This document shows, in pieces, positions 46,370 to 55,295 of a stretch of DNA of 64,000 nt (the stretch's first letter is position 1; each line of letters begins with the position of its first letter). The stretch spans positions 63,184-127,183 of the forward strand of contig NZ_ML708619.1 in the NCBI RefSeq assembly GCF_008831305.1, in the 5' to 3' direction. The DNA is from Kocuria coralli. GTDB lineage: Bacteria; Actinomycetota; Actinomycetes; Actinomycetales; Micrococcaceae. Both the position numbers and the translations under genes were made by a program. Below the pieces are notes generated by a model. That model made no database searches. It saw nothing but the letters and a program-made list of their open reading frames with translations, and was not told the origin of the DNA.

Positions 46370-47311
46370 TCAGGCCAGATCGGAGCTGTCGGCGCGGGTC
46401 ATGCGGTACTGGATCACCGTGATGATGCCCAGGACGATCAGCAGCCCGACCGACATCGCGGAGGCGTAGCCGAACTGGAACCGGTCGAAGGCCAGGTCGT
46501 AGATGTAGAGCTGCAGGACGTTGGTCGCGTTGGCCGGCCCGCCGTTGGTGGTCACGGCGACGGTGTCGAAGACCTGGAAGGAGCCGATCACGGTCATGAT
46601 CAGCACGAGGGCCATGATGGGCCGCAGCAGCGGCATGGTCACGGAGAAGAACGTGCGGATCTCCCCGGAGCCGTCCAGGCGGGCGGCCTCGTAGACGGAG
46701 GCCGGCAGGGTCTGCAGCCCGGCGAAGATGAGCAGGGCCGTGTAGCCCATGTGCCGCCAGACGTTGACCAGGGCGATGGTGGGAATGGCCCAGGCGCTGT
46801 CGGTGAAGAACCCGATCGGGTCGATCCCCAGCCAGCCCAGGATCTGGTTGCCCACACCGAACTGGGTGTCCAGGATCCAGACCCACACCAGACCGGCCAC
46901 GACGTTGGAGACCAGGTAGGGGGTCAGCACCAGGCCGCGCAGCAGCGTGGACTGGGTCAGCCGGTACATCAGCAGGGCGATGGTCAAGGCCGCAGCGGTC
47001 TGGATGCCGATATTGAGCACCACGTACCACACGGTCGTGAGCATGGAGTCCCAGAAGATGGGGTCCGCGATCAGGCGCCGGTAGTTGGCCAGGCCGATGA
47101 ACTCGGGATCGGTGAGCAGGTTGTAGTTGGTGAAGCTCAGCCAGATGCCGCGGATCAGGGGCCAGGCCAGGAAGACGGCCAGGCCCAGGGCGGCGGGTGC
47201 GATGAAGAACAGCGCGGTCCGGGTGTCATCGGGACGTCGTCGTCGTTTGCCATCCGGACTGCTCGGCCGGCCGCTCGGTGGTCTGTCTGGTTGTTGAGTG
47301 AGCACAGTCAT
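46370..47311 (-). CDS. Sugar ABC transporter permease (MalF type)
   Basis: A 313-residue permease with six hydrophobic helices. The EAA loop reads YEAARLDGSGEIRTFFSVTM; IAPAALGLAVFLAWPLIRGI is the first membrane segment. It starts 54 nt after the alpha-galactosidase and ends 10 nt before the MalG-type gene. It imports the same galactoside as its partners. Confidence 0.94.
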   Translation of the reverse strand: MTVLTQQPDRPPSGRPSSPDGKRRRRPDDTRTALFFIAPAALGLAVFLAWPLIRGIWLSFTNYNLLTDPEFIGLANYRRLIADPIFWDSMLTTVWYVVLNIGIQTAAALTIALLMYRLTQSTLLRGLVLTPYLVSNVVAGLVWVWILDTQFGVGNQILGWLGIDPIGFFTDSAWAIPTIALVNVWRHMGYTALLIFAGLQTLPASVYEAARLDGSGEIRTFFSVTMPLLRPIMALVLIMTVIGSFQVFDTVAVTTNGGPANATNVLQLYIYDLAFDRFQFGYASAMSVGLLIVLGIITVIQYRMTRADSSDLA

Positions 47312-47365
47312 CGTGGCTCCTGATCGGGTGAGTGCGGAATGGAAGGGAGATGAGAACGGGGCGGC

Positions 47366-49582
47366 CTAGGCGCGCGAGGTCAGGTGCAGCAGCCGGATGC
47401 GGTCGGGACGCAGGTCGGGGGCGTGGATGCCCGACTCCTGGAGGACGGAGCCGCGCAGTCGCTCCCCGCCGGGCCACCATGCCGGCGGCCTGAACCCCGC
47501 ATCGGCGGCTTCGGGGGTGATGTCCTCGACCGAGTAGCTCAGCTCGGGATCCAGTCCGGCCAGCGTCAGGCGGCCGACGGGGTCGATGATCGAGACCCCC
47601 AGGCAGACGACGGCGAACAGCGCCTCGTCCCCGGACGGGGAGACCACGCCGTGGACGTCCCATTCGGGATCGACCTGGTCCAGGCGGATCACCCGCCCGT
47701 GGTGGAGCAGGTCCCGGTGCCGCTTGTAGAGCGCGATCCATTCGGTCAGCTCGGACAGCTCGGTATCGGACGCCCGGGTCAGGTCCCATTCGACGCCCAG
47801 ATGACCCCACAGGGCGGTGCCGGCGCGGAAGTTGAGAGTGTGCAGACGGTCCGTGATGTGGGAATGCCCCGAGGCCACGTGACTTCCCATCAGCTCCGGA
47901 GGAACCAGCTGCTGGGTCCACCGGTGCATCTCCTGCCGTTCGGCCGGATCGATGTTGTCCGAGGTCCAGAAGCGGTCGGTGTGCTCCAGCACCCCGAGAT
48001 CCACGCGAGCCCCGCCCGACGCGCAGGCTTCGATCTCGAGACCGGGGAAACGGTCTTTCAGCTCGTCCATGAGGCGGTAGGCGGCCAGAGTCTGCCGGTG
48101 GACGCCCGGGGCGCGGTCGAGCGTGGAGCCCGCGTCGATCAGATCGCGATTGTGATCCCACTTGATGTAGGCGATCTCGAAGCGCTCCAGCAGCGCCGCC
48201 ATCTGATCCCGCACATGGGCGTAGGCCTGCGGATTGCCCAGGTCGATGACCTGCTGAGTGCGGCTCTCCACCGGCAGGTAGCCGGACGGGGCCATGACCC
48301 ATTCGGGGTGCGCCCGGGCCACCTCCGAATCCATGCTGATCATCTCGGGCTCGAATCACAGCCCGAACTCCATGCCCAGTCCGGTCACCGTTTCGATCAA
48401 CGGCCTCAGGCCGTCGGGCCAGGGGTCGGGGGAGACCGTCCAGTCGCCCAGTCCCGACGTGTCGTCGCGCCGCGACCCGAACCAGCCGTCGTCGAGCACG
48501 TACCGTTCGATGCCTACCCGGGCTGCGCGTTCGGCCAGGTCGACGAGGGTGGGCAGGTCATGGTCGAAGTACACGGCCTCCCAGACGTTCAGGGTCGCGG
48601 GACGGGGACGCCGCGGGTGCTGGTCGCGGGCCCGGATCCACGCGTGCAGGCGGGCCGCCTGGTCGTCCAGCCCGCGGCCCCACACCGCGTAGAGCCATGG
48701 CGAGGTGTACTGCTCTCCGGTGTCCAGCACGATCTCGCCGGGCATGAGCAGCTCCCCGCCCCCGAGCATCTTCTGACCGCTGTACTCGCGTTCGGCCCAG
48801 GTGCGGTGGTTGCCCGAGAAGGCGGCGTGCACGCCCCATACCTCGCCTTCGCGGAAGCCGAAACCGGGCGTCCCGGCGATGACCATGTGCGCGGCGTCCG
48901 GGCCGGTCCGGCCCTTGCGGCCTTCGCGCAGGTGCACGCCCACGGTCAGGGGCCGGCGCTGCGCCACGCGCTCCTGACCCCAGTGCCCCGCGAAATCCAG
49001 GATCTCGCCCGCGCGGGACGGGACGGGCAGAGCCGGTGCCAGTTCATCGACCCGGTATCCCGGTGCGCCGGTGTTGCGCACCGACGCGCGGGTACGCACC
49101 ACGCCCTGAGGGGTCAGCTCGAGCTCCAGGGTCAGCCAGAGGCCCTCGGGAGCCGAGAGCTCGACGACGAGGAGTCCAGCGCCGGTCTGGGTATACGCCT
49201 CGTTGATCTCCCCGGTCACGGAGGCGCGGGCCGCCGGCCGGAAGAAGATCCCCTGCATGTGCCACTGAGGCGCCCAGGCGTCGCGGTCGCGATGCCCGAC
49301 GAGCCCGGGACGACCGGCCCATCCCCACCGCGGTTCGGGAACGAGACCCACGTGCATAGGAACGTCCGGCCCGTTGGGCACCTGCCCCGACACGGTGGAC
49401 CCGGCCACCAGCGCTGCCTCCTGTGCGGAAAGCTCACCCAGGTCCGCGCCCCAATGTGCGATTTTGGGAGTTCTACCATCTGGGCTGGAGAGCAGGACGG
49501 AAACTCCTCCAGCGCGAAGGTGAACCGTACTGCCGGTGCCGCTGGCGGCATTGCCGAGCAGGGAGGGCGATGTCGAGGGCAC
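47366..49582 (-). pseudogene. GH36 alpha-galactosidase interrupted by an in-frame TGA
   Basis: Two open segments (49582-48356 and 48355-47366) lie in one frame and together make a normal GH36 enzyme of about 738 codons. At 48356-48358 the codon is TGA where GH36 enzymes have Trp: the text reads GLGMEFGL-stop-FEPEMISMDSEV. A single G-to-A change explains it. Both catalytic residues, the nucleophile Asp in YIKWDHNRDL and the acid/base Asp in WTSDNIDP, lie after the stop, so the truncated product is inactive. Nothing else is damaged, which points to a recent mutation or a sequencing error. The GTG start has AAAGGTGG upstream. It heads the galactoside transport operon. Confidence 0.9.
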
Positions 49583-49629
49583 CTAGCCACCTTTCGATCG
49601 TTGTCGTGTGTTCTGCCACACTTTAGAGT

Positions 49630-49645
49630 GAACATAATCGAACAT
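49630..49645. promoter_or_regulatory. GAACAT direct repeats in divergent galactosidase/deoR promoter
   Basis: GAACAT occurs at 49630-49635 and 49640-49645 with a 10-bp period, in the 223-bp gap between the alpha-galactosidase and the DeoR-family gene. The same layout occurs before msiK. It is the likely operator of the DeoR-type regulator. Confidence 0.55.
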
Positions 49646-49805
49646 CAATAGTGGTAGATCAATCAACATACCGATGATTCAGTGGCATGATGTTGGGCGG
49701 GCCCGCACCGGCCGTCTCACAGACGCCGGCGGCGGCCCGCAATGTTCAGGCCAACGCACATACAGGCCATCGCACCTACAGGCCATCGCACATGAGGAGA
49801 AGCTG

Positions 49806-50588
49806 GTGACTGACCTCTTGCCGGCGGAACGCCGGGCACGCATCGTGGAGCAGACCCGTGCACATGGCTCCGTCCGCGTAGCCGACCTCGCCCAGTCCAT
49901 GGGCGTCTCGGAGATGACCGTCCGTCGTGATCTGGACCAGCTGGCCGGACAGGGCGAGCTGCGGAAGGTCCACGGAGGCGCCCGCCTGGCGGCTCCCGGC
50001 TCGGCTTCCGAGGAACCCGGTTTCGTCCGCAAGTCCCGCCTGAACCAGGCTCAGAAAAGCGCGGTGGCCCGCGCTGCGGCGGCGCTGGCCGAGCCGGGCA
50101 TGTCGGTGTTCGTGAACTCGGGGACCACCACGTTCGCACTGGCCCGGGAACTCCGCGAGGTGGCCGACCTGACGGTCGTGACCAATTCCCCCCGGATCGC
50201 CCAGGTCTTCGAGGACCGTCCCGCGCCCGGCGGGCAGGTGGTCATGCTGGGCGGGGTGCGCACGCCGTCGGACGCCCTGGTCGGTCCTCTCGCAGTGCGC
50301 TGCCTGGAGACCCTGCACGCCGATGTCTGCTTCATGGGCGTGCACGGCTTCGATATGGAAGCGGGGCTGAGCACCCCCAACATGCTCGAAGCCCAGGTCA
50401 ACCGGATGTTCCTGGAGCATGCCCATCGCCGGGTGGTGGTGGCGGACAGCACCAAGTCAGGGACGGTCGGGCTCTACGGTTTCGCCGACCTGGACGCGGT
50501 GGACGACCTGATCACCGACTGGGAGCTGCCCGATGCCGTCGTCGCCGAACTCGAGGAGAAGATCACCCGTGTCCACCGTGTCGTTTGA
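49806..50588 (+). CDS. DeoR-family transcriptional regulator of galactose genes
   Basis: A 260-residue regulator. The winged helix is SVRVADLAQSMGVSEMTVRR (DLDQL follows), then the DeoR sugar-phosphate sensor domain with VFVNSGTTTFALARELREV and VVADSTKSGTVGLYGF. The GTG at 49806 has GAGGAG 7 nt upstream. It overlaps galT and is divergent from the galactoside operon, so a galactose phosphate is the likely inducer. It is a good candidate to bind the GAACA repeats here and at msiK. Confidence 0.9.
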   Translation: MTDLLPAERRARIVEQTRAHGSVRVADLAQSMGVSEMTVRRDLDQLAGQGELRKVHGGARLAAPGSASEEPGFVRKSRLNQAQKSAVARAAAALAEPGMSVFVNSGTTTFALARELREVADLTVVTNSPRIAQVFEDRPAPGGQVVMLGGVRTPSDALVGPLAVRCLETLHADVCFMGVHGFDMEAGLSTPNMLEAQVNRMFLEHAHRRVVVADSTKSGTVGLYGFADLDAVDDLITDWELPDAVVAELEEKITRVHRVV

Positions 50589-51690
50589 GCCCGCCGCGCT
50601 GACGGTCCCCCATGCCGCGCACCGTCTGTTCGACGGGCGGGAGATCGTGTTCTTCGCCCGCGAGGAGGCGGACCTGCCGTCGGCCGTCGTCGACCCCCGG
50701 GCGCCCGAGGAGCGGGCGGGCCACGGCGAGCTGCGCCAGGACCCCCTGACGGGCGACTGGATCGCCATGGCAACCCACCGCCAGAACCGCACCCATCTTC
50801 CGCCGGCCGACCAGTGCCCGTTGTGCCCCTCGGCACCGGGTCGGGAATCCGAGATCCCGGCGGATTTCCAGGTCGTCGCCTTCGAGAACAGGTTCCCCTC
50901 CCTGGGCCCCGACCTCGTGGACCTGCCGGATCCGGATCAGCCGCCCGAGATCGGCCGGTCCTACCCCGCGGGCGGTCGCTGCGAGGTGCTCGTCTACACC
51001 CCCGAGCACCAGGGGAGCCTGGCCCAGCTCGAACCCGAGGAGGTGCAGCTGGTGCTCAGGGCGCTCGCCCAGCGGACCGCGGCCCTGTCCGCGCTGCCCG
51101 GTATCAGGCAGGTCTTCCCGTTCGAGAACCGTGGCGAGCAGATCGGGACGACCCTGCATCACCCGCACGGTCAGATCTACGCCTACCCCTATGTCACGCC
51201 GACCACCCTGAAGACGGCCCGCCGGGCCGTGGAACATCTGGACCGGACCGGCCGGACGCTGCATCACGATCTCCTGGACCAGGAGCTCTCCGACGGCGCC
51301 CGGGTGGTGGTGGCCGGGGATCATGTCACGGCTTATGTTCCGTGGGCGGCCCGATGGCCCCTGGAGGTCCACGTGGTGCCGCATCGCCATGTAGCGGATC
51401 TCGCCGCCCTGAGCGGCGATGAGCTCGATGAGCTCGCCGTGATCCAGCGCGACGTCCTGGCCCGGCTGGATGCCCTCTACTCGACCCCCACCCCGTACAT
51501 CTCGGCCTGGCACCAGGCCCCGCTGGTCCCGGGGCTCCGGGACGCGGCGCGTCTGCACCTGCAGATCGTCAGCCCGCGCCGGGCGGAGAACAAGCTCAAG
51601 TACCTGGCCGGCTCGGAAGCCGCCATGGGCGCGTTCATCGGGGATGTCAGCCCCGAGGAGACGGCGCAGCGCCTGAGGGACGCCCTGTGA
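50569..51690 (+). CDS. galT: Galactose-1-phosphate uridylyltransferase
   Basis: The 373-residue GalT exchanges UMP between UDP-glucose and galactose 1-phosphate in the Leloir pathway. The catalytic His lies in HHPHGQIYAYPYV; CPLCPS is a zinc site; the C-terminal part has WPLEVHVVPHRHV. The GTG at 50569 has GAGGAG about 10 nt upstream and overlaps the regulator's end by 20 nt. It overlaps galK (GTGA). No galE is in the window. Confidence 0.96.
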   Translation: MSTVSFEPAALTVPHAAHRLFDGREIVFFAREEADLPSAVVDPRAPEERAGHGELRQDPLTGDWIAMATHRQNRTHLPPADQCPLCPSAPGRESEIPADFQVVAFENRFPSLGPDLVDLPDPDQPPEIGRSYPAGGRCEVLVYTPEHQGSLAQLEPEEVQLVLRALAQRTAALSALPGIRQVFPFENRGEQIGTTLHHPHGQIYAYPYVTPTTLKTARRAVEHLDRTGRTLHHDLLDQELSDGARVVVAGDHVTAYVPWAARWPLEVHVVPHRHVADLAALSGDELDELAVIQRDVLARLDALYSTPTPYISAWHQAPLVPGLRDAARLHLQIVSPRRAENKLKYLAGSEAAMGAFIGDVSPEETAQRLRDAL

Positions 51691-52889
51691 GCGGCCGTCA
51701 TGGGGAGGGCATCTCCCCTGAGGAGAACCGGCGCGTCCAGGAGCTGACGCGAGAGTTCGACGCCGCCTTCGGCGCCGAGCCCGAGGGGGTCTGGCGGGCA
51801 CCCGGTCGGGTCAACCTGATCGGCGAGCACCTGGACTACAACAACGGTCTGGTGCTCCCGTTCGCCATCGACCGTTCCGCCCTGGTGGCGATCCGCCTGG
51901 CTCCCGGGAGAGAGGAGGCCGCGCTGATCTCCACGTGGTCCGACCCTTCCACCGGGGAACGGGCCCGGGCGGCGTTCCGGCCGGGGGCGCTCGAACCGGG
52001 CGACGTCCGGGGCTGGGCCGCCGGCCCGGCGGGGGTGGCGTGGGCCCTGGCGGAGAGCACGGGCACGGAGATCCCCCCGTTCGAGCTGCTCCTGGACTCC
52101 ACGGTTCCGGTGGGCTCGGGCCTGTCCTCCTCCCACGCCGTGGAGGTCGCCGTCGCCCTGGCGCTCAACGATCTCATCGGCGCTGGCCTCAGCCGCCGCG
52201 ACCTGGCGCGGGTCACGCAGCGCGCCGAGAACGACTTCGTGGGAGCCCCCACGGGCATCATGGACCAGTCGGCGTCGTTGCTGTCCACGGCCGGGCACGC
52301 GATCCTCCTGGACTGCCGGAGCCTCGAGGCCGAGTACATCCCCCTCGAGCTCGTTGATGCCGGACTGCGGCTGCTCGTGGTCGACACCCGGGTGGCCCAC
52401 AGCAACGACGACGGCGGTTACGCCGCCCGCCGCGCCGCCTGCGAACGCGGGGCGGAGCAGCTGGGGGTCGGCTCTCTGGGGGAGCTCCCGGTGGATGCGG
52501 ACATCTCCGCGCTGTCCGGTGAGACCCGGCGGAGGGTCAGGCACGTCCTCAGCGAACGGGCCCGCGTGGATCAGGCGGTGGGGAACCTCCGGGAGCACCG
52601 GTGGGCTGCCCTGGGGGAGAACCTCACGGCGTCCCACGTCTCCCTGCGCGACGACTACGAGGTCTCCTGCCCCGAGCTGGACACCGCCGTGGAGTCGCTC
52701 CTGGGCGCCGGGGCGCTCGGGGCCAGGATGACGGGGGCCGGATTCGGCGGCTCCGCGATCGGGCTCGTGCGGGAGGCCGACGTCGGAACCGCCTCCTCCG
52801 CCGTCGTCGACGCGTTCGGCGAACGCTCCTGGGGACGCCCGCGGGTCTTCGAGGTGCTTCCGGGCCCGGGTGCCAGCCGCTGCCTGTGA
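51687..52889 (+). CDS. galK: Galactokinase
   Basis: The 400-residue GHMP kinase phosphorylates galactose at C1. Motif 1 is APGRVNLIGEHLDYNNG, motif 2 PVGSGLSSSHAVEVAVAL, motif 3 RMTGAGFGGSAIGLV. The GTG overlaps the galT stop by 4 nt, so deoR, galT and galK are one operon. The convergent AbgT gene ends 14 nt further on. Confidence 0.97.
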   Translation: MSGRHGEGISPEENRRVQELTREFDAAFGAEPEGVWRAPGRVNLIGEHLDYNNGLVLPFAIDRSALVAIRLAPGREEAALISTWSDPSTGERARAAFRPGALEPGDVRGWAAGPAGVAWALAESTGTEIPPFELLLDSTVPVGSGLSSSHAVEVAVALALNDLIGAGLSRRDLARVTQRAENDFVGAPTGIMDQSASLLSTAGHAILLDCRSLEAEYIPLELVDAGLRLLVVDTRVAHSNDDGGYAARRAACERGAEQLGVGSLGELPVDADISALSGETRRRVRHVLSERARVDQAVGNLREHRWAALGENLTASHVSLRDDYEVSCPELDTAVESLLGAGALGARMTGAGFGGSAIGLVREADVGTASSAVVDAFGERSWGRPRVFEVLPGPGASRCL

Positions 52890-52903
52890 CCGGAAACGGC
52901 CTG

Positions 52904-54514
52904 CTACTGCACCGGGCTCCCGGGGCCCAGCGGGATCCCGAGCGCGATCCAGGCCAGGAAGAACAGGAACCACACCACCAGCAGGGCCAGTGAGAGCGGC
53001 AGCGTCAGCGACAGCAGCGTGCCGATTCCGGCGCGCGGCAGATAGCGCTGGATCATGCCCAGGGTCATGGCGAAGAACGGGTTCAGCGGCGTGATGATGT
53101 TGGTGGTGGAGTCGCCGATGCGGAACAGCATCTGGGTGGTTTCCGGGTTGATGCCCAGGTACATGAACATGGGCACGATCACCGGGGCGGTCAGGGTGTA
53201 CTGCGCCGAACCGGAGGTCACCAGCAGGTTCATGACGGCGACCACCAGCACCACGCCGGCGAAGAGCACCACCATCGGGACGTCCCCGCCGCCCAGCCAC
53301 TCGGATCCGCGGATGGCCAGGACCGTGCCCATGTTGGTCCAGGAGAAGTAGGCGATGAACTGCGCCGCGGCGAAGAAGAGCACCAGCAGCGGCGTGATGT
53401 CCTTCAGGCCCCGCGCCATGAGCTCGGGGACCGCGGCCGGATGCGTGACGGTCCGGGCCGTCATCCCGTATGCCACGCCGGCGACCAGGAACATCAGGCC
53501 GATGGGCCCCGAGATGTCCGTGATCAGCACGGAGCTGAGCACCCCGAGCTCCTCGTCCTGCCCGGCCAGCGGGGAGAACGGGACGAACAGCAGGAGGAAG
53601 TACACGACCAGGTAGACGGCCACCGCGATCGCCGTCGACCTCAGGCCCTTGACCTCCTGAGGGGAGTACATGCGCAGGTTCTCCTCGGTCAGGGCGGGGC
53701 GGTCCTCCTCGTGGTCCGGTGCCGAGGTCTCGCCGCGCTCCTCGGCAGCCTGCTCGGCGTCGTGAATGGGCCGGGTCAGTTTCGTCAGCAGGAGCTCGGT
53801 GACCAGGGTGATCACGATGGCCAGGACGATGGCCGAGGACGCCGAGAAGAAGTAGTTGGCCACCGGGGAGACCTGGTACTCGGGATCCACGAGCTGCGCC
53901 GCCGACGTGGAGATGCCGCCCAGCAGCGGGTCGGTGAGATTGACCAGCAGCGAGGCGTTGAACCCGGCGGACGACGCCGCGAAGGCCACCACTCCGCCCA
54001 GCACCGCGGAACGGCCCGCGGCTTTGAAGGCCGCCGCCCCCAGCGGAATCAGGACCACGGTGATGGCATCGGAGGCGATCGAGCCGGTCACTCCCGCCAG
54101 GGCGAGGACGAAGGTCAGCCACCGCGCGGAGACCTTGGAGACCACCACGCGCAGGGCCGTGTGGATCAGCCCCGAGCCCTCGGCGACGGCGACCCCCAGC
54201 AGGACCGTCAGCACCACGCCCAGCGGCGGGAACTCCACGAAGTTGGGAACCACGCCTTCGACGATCTGCCGGAAGCCCTCCGCGTTGAGCAGGCTGGTGA
54301 CCGTCACGGTGTCGCCGCTGGCGGGATCCGTTGCCGCGACGCCCAGCCGGGCCAGTAGCTCGGAGAGCAGAAGGACCACGGCGGCGAGGAGGACGAAGAT
54401 CCAGAAAGGATGTGGCAGCCGGTTGCCTACACGTTCGACCCAGCCCAGCGCCCGGGTCAGGAGGCCGTCTCCGGTCTCGCGCTCTTCGGACGTGGGTGCG
54501 GGGGTGCTCGACAT
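52904..54514 (-). CDS. AbgT-family transporter
   Basis: A 536-residue membrane protein with about 11-12 helices. It shows AbgT/MtrF signatures: PHPFWIFVLLAAVVLLLSEL, GSIASDAITVVLIPLGAAAF, AASSAGFNASLLVNLTDPLL and LVTSGSAQYTLTAPVIVPMF. Members take up p-aminobenzoyl-glutamate or export sulfonamides/folate-related compounds by proton motive force. The ATG at 54514 has GGAG 4 nt upstream. No p-aminobenzoyl-glutamate hydrolase is adjacent, so the cargo is open. Confidence 0.92.
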   Translation of the reverse strand: MSSTPAPTSEERETGDGLLTRALGWVERVGNRLPHPFWIFVLLAAVVLLLSELLARLGVAATDPASGDTVTVTSLLNAEGFRQIVEGVVPNFVEFPPLGVVLTVLLGVAVAEGSGLIHTALRVVVSKVSARWLTFVLALAGVTGSIASDAITVVLIPLGAAAFKAAGRSAVLGGVVAFAASSAGFNASLLVNLTDPLLGGISTSAAQLVDPEYQVSPVANYFFSASSAIVLAIVITLVTELLLTKLTRPIHDAEQAAEERGETSAPDHEEDRPALTEENLRMYSPQEVKGLRSTAIAVAVYLVVYFLLLFVPFSPLAGQDEELGVLSSVLITDISGPIGLMFLVAGVAYGMTARTVTHPAAVPELMARGLKDITPLLVLFFAAAQFIAYFSWTNMGTVLAIRGSEWLGGGDVPMVVLFAGVVLVVAVMNLLVTSGSAQYTLTAPVIVPMFMYLGINPETTQMLFRIGDSTTNIITPLNPFFAMTLGMIQRYLPRAGIGTLLSLTLPLSLALLVVWFLFFLAWIALGIPLGPGSPVQ

Positions 54515-54800
54515 GACTCTCCAGTGGGCTGGGGTTCGAGGCGGAAGGCCTGGCTCGGGCCGTCTTGAGGCGACCGTATCAGTGCTGATCAGTCGTGACG
54601 GGGCGGGCTGCGGAGGCGAGCCTGCGCCTCGGCAGGGGTTCCGAGCCGGTCCCGGAAAAAATCTCCCGAAAAACTCCAGAAGTGGCGTCACGATCCGAGG
54701 CCCCGGCCGTCTACACGGTGAGGACGTAGAAGTCCTCGCACCACAGGTGCCGGAGGGATGCTCCACCCGCGGGAGACGGGGCAGGTAGCCGATCCGATGC

Positions 54801-54821
54801 GACCGCGGTAGATCCGCGGTC
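54801..54821. repeat. 8-bp inverted repeat in non-coding stretch
   Basis: GACCGCGG and CCGCGGTC pair around a 5-nt spacer. Function unknown. Confidence 0.35.
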
Positions 54822-55015
54822 AGTGCCGGGTCGGCGCTCGTGGCGGTTGGGCCCGTCGCGAGGTGGCATCCGGTCGGGCAGAGGCCGGGTGCGGGCCCGG
54901 GTGGGCGCGATGCACTGGGGAGAGAGCATCGCGTCCCCCGGGCTTCCCGGAGCTGGGCGCGGGTAGGGACCGTCGTCGTGGAGTGCGTGCCTGGAGTGCG
55001 GGCGCCTACGACGAC

Positions 55016-55099
55016 GAACGGTCAATCTGATCGCCCATCGGAGCCCACGGGCGCTTCAGCTGACCACTCGTCCGAATCGGACCGCCATACTGACCACTC
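55016..55099. repeat. Degenerate palindromic repeats, upstream of DUF559-type gene
   Basis: A plus-strand unit at 55016-55040 starts GAACGGTCAATCTGATCGCC and matches the arm of the palindrome at 34.6 kb. Two minus-strand units starting GAGTGGTCAG follow, ending at 55099. Pairing of the arms is imperfect, so it looks like a decayed copy of the same repeat family. Confidence 0.6.
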
Positions 55100-55295
55100 G
55101 GCGGGCCGCGAGTACCCGGGCGAACCGGAACGGCACGACCGGTCGGGGCGGCTGACCGTCGCGCGTTCGCACCGGACTGAGGAAACCGGGGGAGTGAGGC
55201 TCCACATCCGACTGTCCCCTGCGTCCGCGCGTGAGACCGCACCGGACGGGAGGTCCCAGAACTCGTCAGGCGGGTTGCCGGGGTGTACTGGGCGA

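Larger units (their letters stand above)
54515..55295. other. 781-bp stretch without a recognised gene
   Basis: I see no convincing coding sequence. Frames open on both strands here have arbitrary composition. The stretch holds the promoter side of the AbgT gene, an inverted repeat at 54801-54821, and degenerate palindromic repeats at 55016-55099. The start of the DUF559-type gene could lie as early as 55194. Confidence 0.6.

Noticed and set aside
47366-48343. The downstream half of the alpha-galactosidase as a separate gene
   Set aside because: It starts inside the barrel fold, has no ribosome binding site before its first ATG, and continues the same frame and family alignment as the upstream half.
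48340-48362. Selenocysteine or reassigned UGA in the alpha-galactosidase
   Set aside because: The family residue is Trp, not Cys or selenocysteine, and no selenocysteine genes are in view. Other genes here use TGA as a stop and TGG for Trp, so the code is standard.
54711-55025. Minus-strand open frame before the DUF559-type gene
   Set aside because: The translation is low-complexity and Arg/Pro-rich, with no family features and no ribosome binding site.
54840-55193. N-terminal extension of the DUF559-type protein
   Set aside because: The translation contains the palindromic repeats and lacks protein-like composition; the AbiEi-like domain begins only after 55296.
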